Assembly: GCA_011041895.1 (NCBI GenBank)
Contig: DRAE01000044.1
Coordinates: 1-11,597 of the forward strand
Length of the DNA stretch: 11,597 bases
Reading direction: 5' to 3'
From: Candidatus Bathyarchaeota archaeon
GTDB taxonomy: Archaea; Thermoproteota; DRAE01
Below the pieces are notes generated by a model. The model made no database searches. It saw only the letters and a list, made by a program, of their open reading frames with translations, and was not told the DNA's origin. Position numbers and translations under genes: made by a program. Positions 4,902 to 11,597 of this stretch are shown here, in pieces. The stretch's first letter is position 1; each line of letters starts with the position of its first letter.

Positions 4902-6893
4902 ATGGTTGGAAAACTCAAATTAGCTATAGCATTAGCGGTACTGGCACTCTCCATTATTGTAGTATCCCTAGTGGAGTCTAGGTTGAACTACCTATCATCA
5001 AATTTATCGTTTCAAATCATCGGCCTTAAAAGTGTAGATGAAAAATATCTTGAAGCCATAGTCCAAGTTAACAGTCCAGTGGAGACTACTCTTAGCGAGA
5101 TAAAGTTTAATTTGGCAGTCAATGGAACAATCTTCGGTAAAGGATTAATGGATCAAAAGGTTAAAGTCGGTAGAAAAACAGTAATTCCATTGAAGATATA
5201 TCTTCTAAACTCCTCTGCACTGGACAAACTTATACAGTGCATCGCATTGGGAGAAACTTTAACCATTGAAATTATAGATACTATGGTAACTACACTTGAC
5301 TTCATGATACCACTTACAGTAAAACTGCCCAAAATCAAAACAGATATAGAGTTCAAGCATTCAGTAAGCTTCAAAGTACTTAATGCTACACTTTGTGAAT
5401 ACATGACTGCATGTGCATCTATAAGCATTGTAAATCCAACCAATATCTCCTTCACTATCCTGAACACATCGTTCAAGGCAATACACGATGGAAATATTAT
5501 CGGGTTTGGCTTCATGGATGCACCCTTCAAAATAGAGAAAAGTCAAGTATCCACTGTGAAAGTGAAGATTCACCTAACAGCAGCAGTTAATGAAACGCTT
5601 CTCCAGCTTATACAGGATGGATATACAGACTTACTAATTGAGAATGTGTCTTTTCAAGTCAAGATATGCAATGCCATAGGAAAAGCTTCAATTGGAAACC
5701 TATCAACCTCACTTCTAGGTCCCTCAATAAATCAGCTCTACGAGATCAAGTCATTGAAAACCGATCTCAGACACATATTCCTAGAAATATCCTCGATCAA
5801 TCCTCTCAACTGCCCTATTACAATAGACGAAATACATATCACGGGGAGAATCAACTACACTACACCCATAGCTGCCAACCTAAATGGAACAGTCACGCTT
5901 CTACCAAGATCCGAGAAAACATTTAATATTTCAATCACAGGTGCAGAGTGGCTTCTAAACAATACGATTTCAAAGTTACTCGAGATTTCAAATACATCCC
6001 TGTCATACGCTATTCAGGTAGAAGCAAAGCTCAAACTTGGCATATGTGGTGTAAAACTTTCAGTTGACGTTGAAAAAGAGTTTTCACTTTCAATATCAAA
6101 GTCTATCTACAATCTAACGCTTCTCTCCATAAAAAGACTCTGGGAAAATGACACAGCTGAAACACTAAAGATCAAAGCATTAGTGAACTATGTCATAAAC
6201 TGCTCATTTCTGGAAGTGGATCAACTAAATGTGCTAATACTTAACATGACTGGAAGCGTATTCAATGGATCAACCGCGCGTCACATGTTTGACTTCAAAC
6301 TTGTTCAACCAATTAAAATATCCTCAACCGAGGAGAAACTGGCGTTCACAATAGTCGTTAATATATCCAAAAGTGTGATAAACGATATGGCAAAACACTT
6401 TGGAGTGAATAAGGAGGCTAATGACCCACACTTTTATATCGACCCTATAAATATAACCTTTACTGGCAGTGTAAGAATAGTGTTATCCATATCTAATTCA
6501 CATCCATTACAACTAAACACTAAGATAAACTGGAAATTCATTCTAAAGAGCATAAGTGTAAGATATGAGCTTAGGGAAAAGACTGTCAATAGCGAACGCT
6601 ACTTGGAAAGAAGAGTGTACATAAAAAACAACATGAAATACCCCATAAAGTTTATCATGATATCGTATACTCTAATAGGATACTGGATGGGGATTCCCAA
6701 GGTTTCTCTCAGAGAAAGTATTTATGAGGTATTTACAGTTGCTCCTGGAGAAATCGTTGAGCTAAAGTTATCAGACCTACCTTTAGCTGCTAGAGAAATT
6801 GACTGTTTTGACGTGATCGATGGAGTAGCGGAGATAGAGTTTCTAGGGGAAACTTTTACTTTAACCTTTGAAATATATTATTTGTCCACATAG
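4902..6893 (+). CDS. Membrane-anchored surface protein with about five tandem LEA14/WHy-like domains
   Basis: The 663-residue product has one N-terminal hydrophobic helix (about 7-23) after a short basic start, then a long beta-rich part that should face outside. That part appears to divide into five blocks of about 110-145 residues (roughly 35-145, 152-260, 275-395, 400-545 and 550-660). Several blocks repeat one pattern: alternating hydrophobic strands, an 'N-P'-type turn (VNSPVETT, VNPTNISF, INPLNCPI, KNNMKYPI), then 'I..I...' and a distal 'V..K' strand. That is the layout of LEA14/WHy domains. I count 21 N-x-S/T sequons between residues 34 and 517 and none in the last 146 residues, which suggests a heavily glycosylated extracellular protein. 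There is no C-terminal membrane helix. The repeats are diverged, so domain boundaries are approximate. The next gene starts 9 bases after its stop. Function is unknown; structural envelope or ligand-binding roles are possible. Confidence 0.75.
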   Translation: MVGKLKLAIALAVLALSIIVVSLVESRLNYLSSNLSFQIIGLKSVDEKYLEAIVQVNSPVETTLSEIKFNLAVNGTIFGKGLMDQKVKVGRKTVIPLKIYLLNSSALDKLIQCIALGETLTIEIIDTMVTTLDFMIPLTVKLPKIKTDIEFKHSVSFKVLNATLCEYMTACASISIVNPTNISFTILNTSFKAIHDGNIIGFGFMDAPFKIEKSQVSTVKVKIHLTAAVNETLLQLIQDGYTDLLIENVSFQVKICNAIGKASIGNLSTSLLGPSINQLYEIKSLKTDLRHIFLEISSINPLNCPITIDEIHITGRINYTTPIAANLNGTVTLLPRSEKTFNISITGAEWLLNNTISKLLEISNTSLSYAIQVEAKLKLGICGVKLSVDVEKEFSLSISKSIYNLTLLSIKRLWENDTAETLKIKALVNYVINCSFLEVDQLNVLILNMTGSVFNGSTARHMFDFKLVQPIKISSTEEKLAFTIVVNISKSVINDMAKHFGVNKEANDPHFYIDPINITFTGSVRIVLSISNSHPLQLNTKINWKFILKSISVRYELREKTVNSERYLERRVYIKNNMKYPIKFIMISYTLIGYWMGIPKVSLRESIYEVFTVAPGEIVELKLSDLPLAAREIDCFDVIDGVAEIEFLGETFTLTFEIYYLST

Positions 6894-6902
6894 GAGCCGG
6901 TG

Positions 6903-8423
6903 ATGAAATTGAAGGAAGAACTTAAGATAATAGTCTTAGATTGGCCTATCGAAGAGAACATTGGAGTACTGAACCCAGAGGATGCCGCGAGGAACGACAT
7001 TAGCATAAATGATAAACTGATAGTGGAAGTCGATGGCAAGAAATTTACAGTTTATGCTAGGATATCAAAGAAAGTTGAAAAAGGTCATCTTCTCATATTC
7101 AAGCCATTAGCTGACATGGTAGGTGTAAAAGAGGGAGATGAGGCTTCAATAACCATAACAGACATCTTTGAGTCCCTAACCTATATCAGAAAGAAGATGC
7201 GTGGAAAACATCTCTCAAAGGATGAAATATACACGATAATCAACGATGTTGTAAGTGGAAAACTTACAGAAGTTGAAATAGCAGCCTTTCTACTCTCTCA
7301 GATGTTCCATGGAATGAGTATGAGCGAGATAGAGTATCTGACTAGAGCCATGGTTGAAACTGGAGAAGTCATAGACTTTGAAAGAGTAGTCTATGATAAG
7401 CACAGTCTAGGAGGAGTTCCAGGCAATAAGGTTTCCCTACTTATAGTTCCAATAGTGGCAGCAGCTGGACTCTTCATACCAAAGACAAGTAGCAAGGCCA
7501 TAACAAGTCCATCTGGAACAGCGGATACAATGAGCGTCCTAGCACCAGTAGAGTTCACAGTTGATGAACTAAAGGAGGTAGCTCTCAAAGCCGGCGGATG
7601 TATTGTATGGGGAGGATCACTGCATCTTGCCCCTGCAGACGACATCTTCATAAACGTTGAACGCAAGCTGAGAATAGATCCTGAAAGCCAGATGCTGGCA
7701 AGCATAATGGCTAAAAAGCTTGCAGTGAAAGCCAATTACCTCGTGATAGATATTCCAACAGGCCCAGGGACAAAAGCCCCAACAGTAAAGGATGGTAGGA
7801 GACTTGCACATCTATTCGTTGAACTTGGAGAGAGACTAGACATGCAAGTTCAATGCGGTATAACCTACGGAGGACAGCCAATAGGGCACTCAGTTGGCCC
7901 AGCTCTTGAAGCAAAGGAGGCGCTGGAGGCACTCCATGGAAATGGACCTACAAGCCTTCTGGAGAAATCAACTGCATTAGCTGGGCTATTACTTGAAATG
8001 GGGGGAGTAGCTCATAGGGGGCATGGAAAAGAGCTTGCTTACAAGATTCTAAACTCCGGAAAAGCTCTTGAGAAAATGAGGAAAATCATAGAAGTGCAGG
8101 GTGGGGATCCATCGATAAAGCCTGAGGACATTCCAATTGGAGAGCATGTGATTGAGATTAGAGCTCCATGCGATGGATACGTTACTCATGTAAATAACTC
8201 AGCTATAACAGCTATAGCCAGAGCAGCTGGAGCCCCGAAGGAGAAGGGAGCTGGGGTAGTTACACCTTTCAAAAGAGGTCACAAAGTCAACAAGGGAGAC
8301 GTGATAATGGTTATTCACGCTGAAAGAGCTACAAAGCTTCAGCAGGCATACTCTCTAGCGCAGAAGCTCAAGCCTATAACTATCGAGGGCATGCTTCTAT
8401 ATACTTATCCGGAATATGTTTAA
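6903..8423 (+). CDS. deoA: AMP phosphorylase
   Basis: This enzyme converts AMP (and other NMPs) plus phosphate to ribose-1,5-bisphosphate and the free base, the first step of the archaeal route through ribose-1,5-bisphosphate isomerase to type III RuBisCO. The 506-residue length matches archaeal AMP phosphorylases. An N-terminal beta-barrel-like domain (about 1-85) is specific to the archaeal type. The pyrimidine-phosphorylase core follows, with KHSLGGVPGNK (166-176), TSSKAITSPSGTADTM (195-210) and IDPESQMLASIMAKK (258-272). The C-terminal domain (about 415-500) includes the K-G-x-GV-x-xF-K-x-G-x-x-V segment. ATG 6903 is preferred to the GTG at 6900 because GGAG at 6893-6896 then has 6-base spacing and that site overlaps the previous stop codon. 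No RuBisCO or isomerase gene is in the window, so a purely salvage role remains possible. Confidence 0.95.
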   Translation: MKLKEELKIIVLDWPIEENIGVLNPEDAARNDISINDKLIVEVDGKKFTVYARISKKVEKGHLLIFKPLADMVGVKEGDEASITITDIFESLTYIRKKMRGKHLSKDEIYTIINDVVSGKLTEVEIAAFLLSQMFHGMSMSEIEYLTRAMVETGEVIDFERVVYDKHSLGGVPGNKVSLLIVPIVAAAGLFIPKTSSKAITSPSGTADTMSVLAPVEFTVDELKEVALKAGGCIVWGGSLHLAPADDIFINVERKLRIDPESQMLASIMAKKLAVKANYLVIDIPTGPGTKAPTVKDGRRLAHLFVELGERLDMQVQCGITYGGQPIGHSVGPALEAKEALEALHGNGPTSLLEKSTALAGLLLEMGGVAHRGHGKELAYKILNSGKALEKMRKIIEVQGGDPSIKPEDIPIGEHVIEIRAPCDGYVTHVNNSAITAIARAAGAPKEKGAGVVTPFKRGHKVNKGDVIMVIHAERATKLQQAYSLAQKLKPITIEGMLLYTYPEYV

Positions 8424-8434
8424 AATGGTTGAAC

Positions 8435-9178
8435 ATGGGAGAGGATTCACCGCCAATTTCATCATACATTAAACAATACATTAAGGAGATTCTCCTACTC
8501 TCCCTTATTGGAAGCATAGCCTTCACAAGCACTCTAGAGCTGTTCTATGGGGAAGTTCTCTACTCTAAGCATCTATCAATGTTCATGATATTTCCCGCGT
8601 CATTTTTCATGTTCATGGTGTTCTCGATGGTTGGTCTAGTGCTTTCAGCAGAAGTTGATATAGATGCAGCCCCCCTCCTCATAGCAATTATCGATGGAAG
8701 ATATAGTGAATTCAGAAGCCATCTTATGTCGCTTTTTAAATCATTTATCCCAGTAAGCTTCACCATAGGCCTGATAATATACTTTACATCAGTTTATATC
8801 CTGAAAGATGTTCTTCCAATATTTGTTACAGACCTTAGTTTTCATGAATTGATATTTTTACTTGCTTCAATGGCTATCTGTGAGGAGTTCATATTCCGTC
8901 TATGCATGATCCCATTAATAATCGCCATAATCGGAAGCAAAAGAGTAAGTACAATAATTAGCTGCACAGTTTCAGCTATAGCTTTTGCACTTGTTCATAC
9001 AATGGTGTTTACCATGTTTGTAGCTTCCCCAAGTGAAGTGGGGATATATTCTGCCCTGCTATTAAATACTTTCATCGGCTTTGTGCTTGGAACAATATTC
9101 ATGGAAAAGGGATTTGAAGCCTCTTTACTATCACATTTCACACTTTACATGGTGATAAAGCTTCTCTCCATGATGTGA
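8435..9178 (+). CDS. CPBP-family intramembrane protease-like protein (ABI/Rce1-type)
   Basis: A 247-residue membrane protein with about six hydrophobic segments (approximately 17-35, 50-72, 105-125, 138-150, 158-168 with 171-195, and 205-222). The CPBP signature is present: EEFIFR (150-155) is motif 1 (EExxxR) and FALVH (184-188) is motif 2 (FxxxH). A later histidine, H234 in LLSHFTLYM, stands where motif 3 (HxxxN/D) is expected, but the Asn/Asp is absent. The family includes Rce1-like prenyl-protein proteases and bacterial self-immunity proteins; the substrate here is unknown. An in-frame TTG lies two codons upstream; ATG 8435 is chosen although no clear Shine-Dalgarno precedes it. The gene follows AMP phosphorylase by 11 bases and is followed 9 bases later by a small membrane protein, so translation may be coupled. 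Confidence 0.85.
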   Translation: MGEDSPPISSYIKQYIKEILLLSLIGSIAFTSTLELFYGEVLYSKHLSMFMIFPASFFMFMVFSMVGLVLSAEVDIDAAPLLIAIIDGRYSEFRSHLMSLFKSFIPVSFTIGLIIYFTSVYILKDVLPIFVTDLSFHELIFLLASMAICEEFIFRLCMIPLIIAIIGSKRVSTIISCTVSAIAFALVHTMVFTMFVASPSEVGIYSALLLNTFIGFVLGTIFMEKGFEASLLSHFTLYMVIKLLSMM

Positions 9179-9182
9179 GGTG
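9177..9182 (+). promoter_or_regulatory. Ribosome binding site of the small membrane protein gene
   Basis: GAGGTG lies 5 bases before ATG 9188 and overlaps the stop codon of the CPBP gene. It is the strongest Shine-Dalgarno in the run and fixes the start of the 81-residue protein over a longer overlapping frame that begins at 9175. Confidence 0.65.
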
Positions 9183-9187
9183 GGAAA

Positions 9188-9433
9188 ATGGAGATTTGTG
9201 GCTTCATTGGAATGATATTGATACTGGTGTTCCTAGTTTCACAGATGGGGGAGATCCGAAAGAAGAAGTGGGATTTAAGCTATGTCATTTCATGGACAAT
9301 GTACACTATTGGATGTCTCCTTCTAACCATACACGCATTCCTCATAAACGATATTCCATTTATAGTTGTTAATGCAGTTGCACTAGTTTTAGCTATGTTA
9401 AATACATTCTTCTCTATCGCTAAAAGGAAGTAA
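9188..9433 (+). CDS. Three-helix small membrane protein, SemiSWEET/CBU_0592-like
   Basis: An 81-residue protein with three hydrophobic helices (about 3-19, 31-51 and 55-77), short basic loops (IRKKKWD, AKRKK-like end) and a conserved-looking Asn in the third helix (NAVALVLAML, 62-71). The pattern of a Gln at the end of helix 1 (VSQM), a basic loop, a glycine-containing second helix and a LINDIPFIVVNAV hairpin resembles SemiSWEET sugar transporters of the PQ-loop type. It fits the CBU_0592 small membrane family about as well. The PQ proline is missing. If it is a SemiSWEET it would act as a dimer in the membrane. Placement between the CPBP gene and TiaS, with gaps of 9 and 7 bases, makes it a real gene of the operon. 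Confidence 0.7.
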   Translation: MEICGFIGMILILVFLVSQMGEIRKKKWDLSYVISWTMYTIGCLLLTIHAFLINDIPFIVVNAVALVLAMLNTFFSIAKRK

Positions 9434-9440
9434 AAGGCAA

Positions 9441-10787
9441 ATGCCCTTCATACATATAGGTATCGACGACACAGATTCTACGAGAAAGGGTTGTACAACA
9501 TATATTGGGGCAATTCTAGCGGAGAAACTGTCAAAAGTAAGGGATGTCAAGTTTGTAGATTACCCCAATCTAATAAGGCTCAATCCCAATGCCCCATGGA
9601 AAACTAGGGGGAATGGAGCTGTCTGCCTCAGAGTACGGCATCCAGAAGAGAATATAGTAGATAAAATAGTTGAACTCATATCTGAAACCGTGGAGAAACA
9701 CTCTGACCTAAAGGATCCAAATACAAATCCAAGTGCATGTATACTGGTCACTGAAGACAAACATATTCCTAACGACATAATTGATTTCGCATACTTCACA
9801 GTGAGATATATCTCGAAAGTCGAAAAAGCTGAGGAGCTGATATCAAGGCATAAAATCGAAACCATAGTTCTAAAGGATAAAAGAGGCCTAATTGGAGCTC
9901 TTGCCGCTATTGGGATGACGTTGACGAACACAGATTACACATATGAACTATTAGCATATAGATGCCCCACCTATATAGGAACTCCTAGGAAAATTGATGT
10001 AGAAAGCGTGTACTTGATGGATAAACTTACCCGCCCCTACACATTTAACAACGTGGATGAAAAACGTATACTTATAACCCCCCATGGAAGAGATCCAGTC
10101 CTCTACGGGATAAGGGGGGAATATCCATCAATTCTCCTAAAGGCATATGAAATTGTGAAAGTGTATGAGCCAATTGAAAGATACGTGATTTATAGAAGCA
10201 ATCAAGGAACAGATATGCATATGGTTAAAATATCCTCGCTTACAAACGCTCTCCAATACATGAACGTTATAATCGAGCTAGAGGTATCTTCAAATCCCGT
10301 AACTATAACTGGAAGTCATACATTTTTTGAAGCAAAGGATGCCAAGGGATGCAGGATAAGATGTGTTGCCTTCGAGCCAACGGGGATTCTACAAAAGACA
10401 TGTCAAAAACTTATTCCAGGAGACAAAATAGTGGCCTATGGCGCAGTCAAATTCTCCCCAGACGGCACTAAGTCGATAAATTTAGAGAAACTCGAGATTA
10501 TAGAATTGGCAAAGCTGGTAACTTACAGAAATCCAAAATGCCCAAAATGTGGAGCCACCATGAAATCAGAGGGAAAAGGAAAGGGGTATCAGTGTAAAAA
10601 ATGCAAATTTAAGTTAACAAGCGCCAAGAAAATCCCGGTTGAAATACCTAGGTCAATAGCCCCAGGACTGTATGTTGCAAGGCCAAAAGCGCGCAGACAC
10701 TTAACAAAGCCCCCTGAAAGATACGGTTTAGAGAAGAGACGTTTTAACTTCAAAATTTCTGAGTACTGGTTTAAAATATTTAACTGA
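9441..10787 (+). CDS. tiaS: tRNA(Ile2) 2-agmatinylcytidine synthetase TiaS
   Basis: TiaS attaches agmatine to C34 of the CAU-anticodon tRNA-Ile2, so that it reads AUA as isoleucine, using ATP and releasing AMP. The 448-residue protein starts with IGIDDTDS (6-13) followed by GCTTY (17-21); Thr19 aligns with the autophosphorylated Thr18 of the Archaeoglobus enzyme as I recall its sequence. The conserved RLNPNAPWKTRGNGAV block spans 46-61. The middle ferredoxin-like domain has GLIGALAAIG (149-158). An OB-fold-like region covers about 275-355, and a zinc ribbon has CPKC (367-370) and CKKC (385-388). A basic tail follows (about 410-435). Length is slightly above the Archaeoglobus enzyme. ATG 9441 follows the previous stop by 7 bases with only a weak ribosome binding site. 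This gene firmly identifies the sequence as archaeal. Confidence 0.96.
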   Translation: MPFIHIGIDDTDSTRKGCTTYIGAILAEKLSKVRDVKFVDYPNLIRLNPNAPWKTRGNGAVCLRVRHPEENIVDKIVELISETVEKHSDLKDPNTNPSACILVTEDKHIPNDIIDFAYFTVRYISKVEKAEELISRHKIETIVLKDKRGLIGALAAIGMTLTNTDYTYELLAYRCPTYIGTPRKIDVESVYLMDKLTRPYTFNNVDEKRILITPHGRDPVLYGIRGEYPSILLKAYEIVKVYEPIERYVIYRSNQGTDMHMVKISSLTNALQYMNVIIELEVSSNPVTITGSHTFFEAKDAKGCRIRCVAFEPTGILQKTCQKLIPGDKIVAYGAVKFSPDGTKSINLEKLEIIELAKLVTYRNPKCPKCGATMKSEGKGKGYQCKKCKFKLTSAKKIPVEIPRSIAPGLYVARPKARRHLTKPPERYGLEKRRFNFKISEYWFKIFN

Positions 10788-10853
10788 TAATATTATTTAG
10801 CTGTAAAATCTAAATCTAAATCAACAGAAGAACTTATAGAACGGTGACCAGAC
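10787..10853 (+). promoter_or_regulatory. Promoter region of the beta-propeller gene
   Basis: This gap is larger than those inside the operon and holds several AT-rich elements. A 10-base perfect palindrome, ATAATATTAT (10787-10796), overlaps the TiaS stop codon and is TATA-like. Three copies of a hexamer (AAATCT, AAATCT, AAATC) run from 10806 to 10822. GGTGA at 10843-10847 is a ribosome binding site 6 bases before ATG 10854. Independent transcription of the downstream gene is therefore likely. No clear T-run terminator for the operon is visible. Confidence 0.4.
10806..10822 (+). repeat. Short tandem hexamer repeat AAATCT (nearly three copies)
   Basis: A 17-base direct repeat of period 6 lies in the spacer upstream of the secreted beta-propeller gene, about 30 bases before its start. 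It could be a regulator-binding site or simple low-complexity sequence. Confidence 0.55.
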
Positions 10854-11597
10854 ATGACTAAAGTGAAAATCATACTACTAACACTTACACTTGCACTCCT
10901 CTTACTGCCTATATTAACATCAAATGCAAATAACATAGGAACTGCCCAGCCCAGAGAAAATTGGTGGATGACATATCAGGGAAACGATCATAGAACAGGT
11001 TTCACAGATAGATTTGCTCCAGCAGATAATGAAATAATATGGTGCAATGATACCATAGGAGCAGTATCAGCAGCAGGCCTAGTGCTCTGGAGAAATTACC
11101 TAATAATCTCATCCACAAATGGAAAGCTATACATTATAAACACGGAAAATGGCAAACTTCGCCGTGATCCCATCTTGTTACAAGGGCCATCTTACTGTAC
11201 ACCATGGCTCAAAGGTGATGGAAGCACTTTCGCAGTGTTAGGTGATGATAACGGATATCTCCACAAGGTCAACTTCGTTGAAGGTTCTAGTACGTTTCTC
11301 TCCGTAGGCGAAGCCATTAGAGCAACGCCGATTGTATTCAGGAATGATACCGAAGACATAATATTTACTGTGACAGTAGGAGGGAATGCGTACTGGGTTA
11401 ATTTCAGCAACTTAGCCTTAATAACATCATTATCTTTAGAGAGCGGTGTCGAAATAGTTGGTTCACCAACTATAGGCTCAGATAACATAGCCTACATAGC
11501 TGGAAAAGTTGGTTTAACAGGTAGACTTTACGTTGTGAACCTTGAGAACGCTACTCTCTTAAATACATATGAATTTGATAGTGGAGAATATCCAACA
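10854..11597 (+). CDS. Secreted PQQ-like beta-propeller repeat protein, partial (C-terminus beyond window)
   Basis: The frame is open from ATG 10854 to the window end (248 codons) with no stop, so the gene is cut. A classic Sec signal is present: basic MTKVK, then a leucine-rich helix (about 6-21), then a polar SNAN region. The mature part opens with NWWMTYQGNDHRTGF (36-50), the 'W..F..D..HTG' opening typical of PQQ-type propellers. It continues with blade-like repeats, each having a 'G-x-LY-x-x-N' turn: NGKLYIINTENGKL (89-102), NGYLHKVNF (133-141), GNAYWVNFSN (177-186) and GRLYVVNLENATL (223-235). Such proteins are extracellular scaffolds or BamB/quinoprotein relatives; enzyme activity cannot be judged without the rest. 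Sequons occur at N65, N164, N184 and N232. Its own promoter-like region and Shine-Dalgarno separate it from the TiaS operon. Confidence 0.82.
   Translation, partial: MTKVKIILLTLTLALLLLPILTSNANNIGTAQPRENWWMTYQGNDHRTGFTDRFAPADNEIIWCNDTIGAVSAAGLVLWRNYLIISSTNGKLYIINTENGKLRRDPILLQGPSYCTPWLKGDGSTFAVLGDDNGYLHKVNFVEGSSTFLSVGEAIRATPIVFRNDTEDIIFTVTVGGNAYWVNFSNLALITSLSLESGVEIVGSPTIGSDNIAYIAGKVGLTGRLYVVNLENATLLNTYEFDSGEYPT

Noticed and set aside
5153..5573. Two minus-strand frames opposite the tandem-WHy gene.
   Set aside because: They are shadows of the plus-strand gene, with no ribosome binding sites or recognisable domains.
6899..6906. Box C-like GTGATGA at the AMP phosphorylase start, considered as a C/D box guide RNA.
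   Set aside because: No CTGA box D at the usual distance and no internal D'/C' pair; the motif is explained by the Shine-Dalgarno and start codon.
9175..9372. A 65-codon plus-strand frame overlapping the small membrane protein gene.
   Set aside because: It lacks its own ribosome binding site and any family-like or membrane pattern, while the 9188 frame has a strong binding site and clear helices.
11192..11488. A 98-codon minus-strand frame at the right end.
   Set aside because: It lies opposite the beta-propeller gene, whose plus-strand frame has a signal peptide and blade repeats; the minus frame has no recognisable features.

Overview
This window is dense, single-copy archaeal chromosome. 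The clearest lineage markers are TiaS (the archaea-specific agmatine ligase that modifies tRNA-Ile2), an archaeal-type AMP phosphorylase, a DUF763 protein, a circularly permuted YlqF/YawG-type GTPase, and short AT-rich TATA-like promoters with very short leaders. Base composition is moderately AT-rich by eye. Gene content fits a thermophilic Thermoproteota/TACK-type archaeon better than a euryarchaeon, but that finer placement is an inference I cannot prove from this window. I see no rRNA, tRNA, CRISPR array, insertion sequence or phage gene, and no gene-free stretch longer than about 75 bases.

Layout. The left third reads on the minus strand. From the window edge it holds a VIT1/CCC1-like metal transporter (cut by the edge), a Gfo/Idh/MocA oxidoreductase of the nucleotide-sugar dehydrogenase type, and a tight pair of a DUF763 helix-hairpin-helix protein followed by a small Mth938-like protein. 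A circularly permuted ribosome-assembly GTPase is transcribed divergently from the DUF763 pair. It collides tail to tail, with a 45-base overlap, with a small PLD-like protein on the minus strand.

From 4466 rightward six plus-strand genes are packed with gaps of 7 to 34 bases and probably form one transcription unit. In order they are a small flavodoxin-like protein, a large membrane-anchored surface protein that appears to be built of about five LEA14/WHy-like beta domains and carries 21 N-glycosylation sequons, AMP phosphorylase, a CPBP-type intramembrane protease-like protein, a three-helix SemiSWEET/CBU_0592-like membrane protein, and TiaS. After a 66-base gap with its own promoter-like sequence comes a secreted PQQ-type beta-propeller protein that runs off the right edge.

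How the genes may work together. AMP phosphorylase feeds AMP into ribose-1,5-bisphosphate and, in other archaea, on to type III RuBisCO; neither of the other two enzymes of that pathway is in this window. TiaS releases AMP, so its co-transcription with AMP phosphorylase is biochemically compatible but may be incidental. The rest of the cluster (tandem-WHy protein, protease-like protein, small transporter-like protein, downstream secreted propeller) points to the cell envelope. The tandem-WHy protein is the most novel-looking item in the window.
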